A stretch of DNA of 64,000 nucleotides. Origin: Enoplolaimus lenunculus (Eukaryota > Nematoda > Enoplea > Enoplida > Thoracostomopsidae). Location: the NCBI GenBank assembly GCA_030248215.1, contig JASANG010003130.1, positions 434,001-498,000 of the forward strand, given 5' to 3'. A program made the position numbers and the translations under genes. Positions within the stretch are counted from its first letter, which is position 1; each line of letters starts with the position of its first letter. Shown here one piece after another: positions 61,201 to 64,000 of this stretch. Below the pieces are notes generated by a model, which was given only the letters and a program-made list of their open reading frames with translations, had not been told where the DNA came from and searched no databases.

Positions 61201-63458
61201 CCCAAGACGCGAAATATTCAAAATATTACGCATTGCGTCACGTAATCTAAGATTAAAATAACGAAAAAATACAGGGACCGTAAAAGGCTCTAAATTTCAA
61301 CTAAACATTTATCATTGAACCAATTTGTATCGTGATAGAAAACTGGAACAGCAACCTTGTTTCCTAACAGACCTTAATTAAAAAACTATCTTTGATATTA
61401 TTACAATTTGATCAAAACCAAAATTCCAGTGATGCAAAGACTGAAATGAGTACGTTAAACCCGCCTTTCTAAATTACAAAACAACTATAGGTATTATAAT
61501 AGCAGATAACTGCAAGACTTTACTTGATACTTTCCAACAGTTCAATATATTCCGTATACTCGCGGTTGATTTCAGTCAAAAGCTGCTTATCACCTTTGGT
61601 CAGCTGAATTTCAGGCACTGTATGATTGAAAAACTTCGCACAAAACGACAAAGCTCTGAAAACCATACTTTAGAGTTTAATTTAATTGTGTGTATGCTGC
61701 TGGATTTTTCACGGTGTGCTAGCTTTATTAAACAAATATTTCAGCTGGTTTCTGATCGAAATAAACACATAATAGAAAAAATTATATTCATCGTCAAAAA
61801 ATTTTCATGTTCGTTTTAAGAGTAAGAAGAATTGTAATATTGACGATTTCTTATTTTGATTAAATTGTACATGAACGCGGCAATGTACACTCGCAAAGAA
61901 AGCAGTCAACTTTATATTATTCCTACACATATCACTATCGGTGCGCAGAAAGTGTTGCTTGTCTGCAGGAGATTGGCCATAACATATTGAACATCTGCTA
62001 GGCCTACCATTAGAAAGAATGCGAGAAATGTCAACGCTTTAGCATTCTTAATATATTGTAGACCTCAAATAGCGAAGTACAAATACAAAACATGCGCAGC
62101 AAACTACAGTTTACCTCACCTGTTAACAAAATTTCCTAGATTATTTAACAACTCTGAGTTAATTTTCAACGCAAAATCATCCCAATTGAACGATGAATCC
62201 TTAAAAACAACGATAAACGCTTAACAAATATAATGAAAATTAATAATATATTTTCCAGAGACCAAATATTACCCATCAAACAAATCTGTGCGGATATGTG
62301 TACCATAAACTTCAATACTGAATGGCATGCATACTGCAAAACATACAAAATGTTAATGTCTCGTGGTGCCAGACTGTAAGCTCATATGTGGTGCAGTGGC
62401 TAATGTGAGGAACTGACAATCAAATCTAACAATAACTTAAACTCTTTACACTATTCAGCTCTTACGTGCTGTTCCGTGTCAAGTATAGGGGTCTGCCTGC
62501 TGGGAGACAAAAGAAATAGGGGAGTTGGAGACTTGGAAGCTTATGCTTAGGCTTATGTTAAGCCTTAAGCTTAGGTATAAATTAAGTCTAGGCTTATGCC
62601 TAGTATGCACTATGCATGTACTTACAGTTTACATGGGCCATGTTTTAGACATACTTGACTTTCTGGACGAATGTACAGCAAATAAAATCGCCAATAATCA
62701 ACAGGTATTCCTGTCTCACGTGCATGATCACCAAACACACCAACACCACGACTTTTCGAAAACTTTTTGTCTTCATAATTCAAATACTCTAAAATAAAAC
62801 TAATATATCTGCTGTTCCACATAACATCGTTAACATAAAACACCAACATCACAGTTACCTCAAATCACTTGATGCATCTACTTCTTTCAGCGACAAATGT
62901 GCCAAAAATATTGCAGACTTGACTACAAAAATTATCCAACTAGCAGCAGCACAACATAAACAATGTAGTTACGATTGCGATCATGGATTATAAATTCAGT
63001 TAAAACAAACCGGTAGCAGATATGGCTTTTACAATCGTATATGAATCGTGTGCTCCAATACACGACGCCGGAAATATAACGCTATGAAACGGCACGTTGT
63101 CTTTGCCGACGAAGTGATACAATTCTACCTAAACAAAACAAACAAGCATGCATCCATAAAAAGAGTGGAACACCAGCCTGTCTCTAGTAAACGGATTCAC
63201 GTAAAGCGTAGTACCGGTGACCAGTTCCAAAACTGTCAGAATAAAATATGGAAAGGGTTTGAATTGTCTTCTATCATTAGTACGCCAACCGCCGGTCCGG
63301 GGAAAATGGCGTCATACGGCTTGTTGTTGCGTTGTTGTCTATCATTAATTAAGCATGCTTACATTTTCCGGATTATGCCACCATTGTCTCCATTCAGTTG
63401 TATAGTTGGCAGTAATTGAAATATAACCTATAGGAGCGTCGAACCAGACGTAAAATAC
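58287..63458 (-). CDS. MARS1: Cytosolic methionyl-tRNA synthetase, C-terminal 383 residues (5' part beyond window)
   Basis: Eleven exons join in frame: 63363-63458, 63011-63128, 62655-62788, 62120-62199, 61891-61922, 61524-61617, 61142-61246, 59808-59994, 59255-59338, 58824-58871 and 58287-58460. The product attaches Met to tRNA-Met in the cytosol. Visible landmarks are the catalytic-domain segments [19 protein letters not shown] and [18 protein letters not shown], the KMSKS loop as KFSKSRG followed by VGVFGD, the anticodon-binding helical domain ([65 protein letters not shown]), and a C-terminal WHEP domain ([29 protein letters not shown]) with a basic tail. This corresponds to roughly the last 43% of human MARS1, also WHEP-ended. 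The HIGH motif exons are not in the window; the 540 bp upstream of the first exon seen contain nothing MARS1-like. The 32-nt exon (61891-61922) is inferred from phase and weak similarity ([11 protein letters not shown] against a conserved helix) and is the least certain. Confidence 0.95.
58659..58805. repeat. TTAGGC-family relative inside a MARS1 intron
   Basis: Ends GGGTCTGCCCACTGAGAAA and AGCGGGCAGGCCCTCATAAC are inverted; the core has CCTAAGCCTAGG and GTTAGGCTTGG. A related subfamily with other termini. Confidence 0.6.
60076..60505. mobile_element. 'GACCCGAATAAG' TIR MITE, copy 4, in a MARS1 intron
   Basis: Left end CTGTATTGACCCGAATAAGA, right end CTTATTAGGATCAATACAG, TA on both sides. 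It sits in the 59995-61141 intron. Confidence 0.9.
62478..62640. repeat. TTAGGC-family relative inside a MARS1 intron
   Basis: Left GTCTGCCTGCTGGGAGACAA resembles the 58.7-kb copy; the core has GCTTATGCTTAGGCTTATG; right end TACAGTTTACATGGGCC. Confidence 0.55.
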
Positions 63459-64000
63459 CTAAATAAAACAACTTATAATGACAATACAATACTGTTTGAA
63501 ATTAAATATTCATACGACGCAGCAAATCGTTTTCCATAAAGTCCAACTTTTGCTTCCCAAAATTTCACCAAGACATATCCAAAACAGAGCTACAAAGCAC
63601 TATCTGTTTACAAAATACGAAATTTCTTCATTATAATTTATTTATGACTTATTCAATTTAAACTTGGCTGAGATCTCTTCTGCCATTGTTCAGTGAAACT
63701 GCATCGAGTACCGTCCGTTCATCAAGTAAGCCAAGTGCAAACAATAGTTTGAAAGGGATGACAGATACTAAGTACGATGAAAACCCAACTTTATTTCAGC
63801 TTCTGAAGATTTCTTTTTTGACCTCGGCGCAAAATTATCCGAACAGTACAGGGGGCTCCGGTACCGAGTCAAACGTATAACACCTATATATAGTTCGTAA
63901 AATACCAATACTCGCATACTTTAAAACAAACATTCACAACCGGTCACAACAGACAATAAAATCCGATTGTAGCGTCCAAACAAAAATTCAAAGTCCACAA
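63459..64000. other. Probable MARS1 intron sequence to the window end
   Basis: The first exon seen begins after an ATTTAG acceptor in phase 0, so an upstream exon must exist. No stretch here encodes the expected preceding MARS1 region on the minus strand. Nothing else is recognised. Confidence 0.5.

Noticed and set aside
62257-62335. Exon-like stretch after TTTTGCAG encoding [19 protein letters not shown]
   Set aside because: It lies in the MARS1 intron between two exons whose phases already join and match the family without it.

Overview
The window is AT-rich animal nuclear DNA with GT-AG introns, scarce genes and very many short terminal-inverted-repeat (TIR) elements. The best lineage clue is a hexamer, TTAGGC, that recurs inside one repeat family; TTAGGC is the classical nematode telomere unit. 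The genes agree with a protostome: a W(X6)W-amide (myoinhibitory peptide/allatostatin-B type) precursor, a voltage-gated K+ channel, and cytosolic Met-tRNA synthetase next to AIMP1. Splice acceptors lie 8-10 nt before two start codons, which would fit spliced-leader trans-splicing. My inference is a nematode, perhaps of an early-branching (enoplean) group with an expanded repetitive genome. No database search was possible.

Layout. Positions 1 to about 26,670 hold no gene I can support; they are a mosaic of MITE-like elements, many in several copies here, with one clear nested insertion. At 26,673-27,338 a TIR element carries a GC-rich decamer minisatellite. A Kv channel gene (+) occupies 27,681-30,669 in three exons. 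It converges on the 3' end of a small membrane-protein gene (-, 31,609-32,583 or beyond). After a repeat-rich gap come a 590-codon reading frame of unknown function (-, 34,600-36,372) and a single-exon neuropeptide precursor (-, 38,074-38,742) with nine W(X6)W-amide copies. From 38.8 to 53.5 kb there are again mainly repeats and one weak candidate for a small secreted peptide (+, 45,877-46,038). The right end holds two minus-strand genes in tandem: AIMP1 (53,562-57,721, seven exons, complete) and, immediately upstream, MARS1 (58,287-63,458, eleven 3' exons; the 5' part lies outside the window).

How the genes relate. MARS1 and AIMP1 products belong to the same multi-synthetase assembly. Their order (synthetase, then tRNA-binding cofactor, same strand, 558 bp from stop to the AIMP1 acceptor) suggests co-transcription, and the splice phases would even allow an in-frame MARS1-AIMP1 joint transcript. 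The K+ channel and the amidated-peptide precursor are both typical neuronal or muscle genes, but nothing in the sequence ties them together. Several MITE copies sit inside MARS1 and AIMP1 introns.
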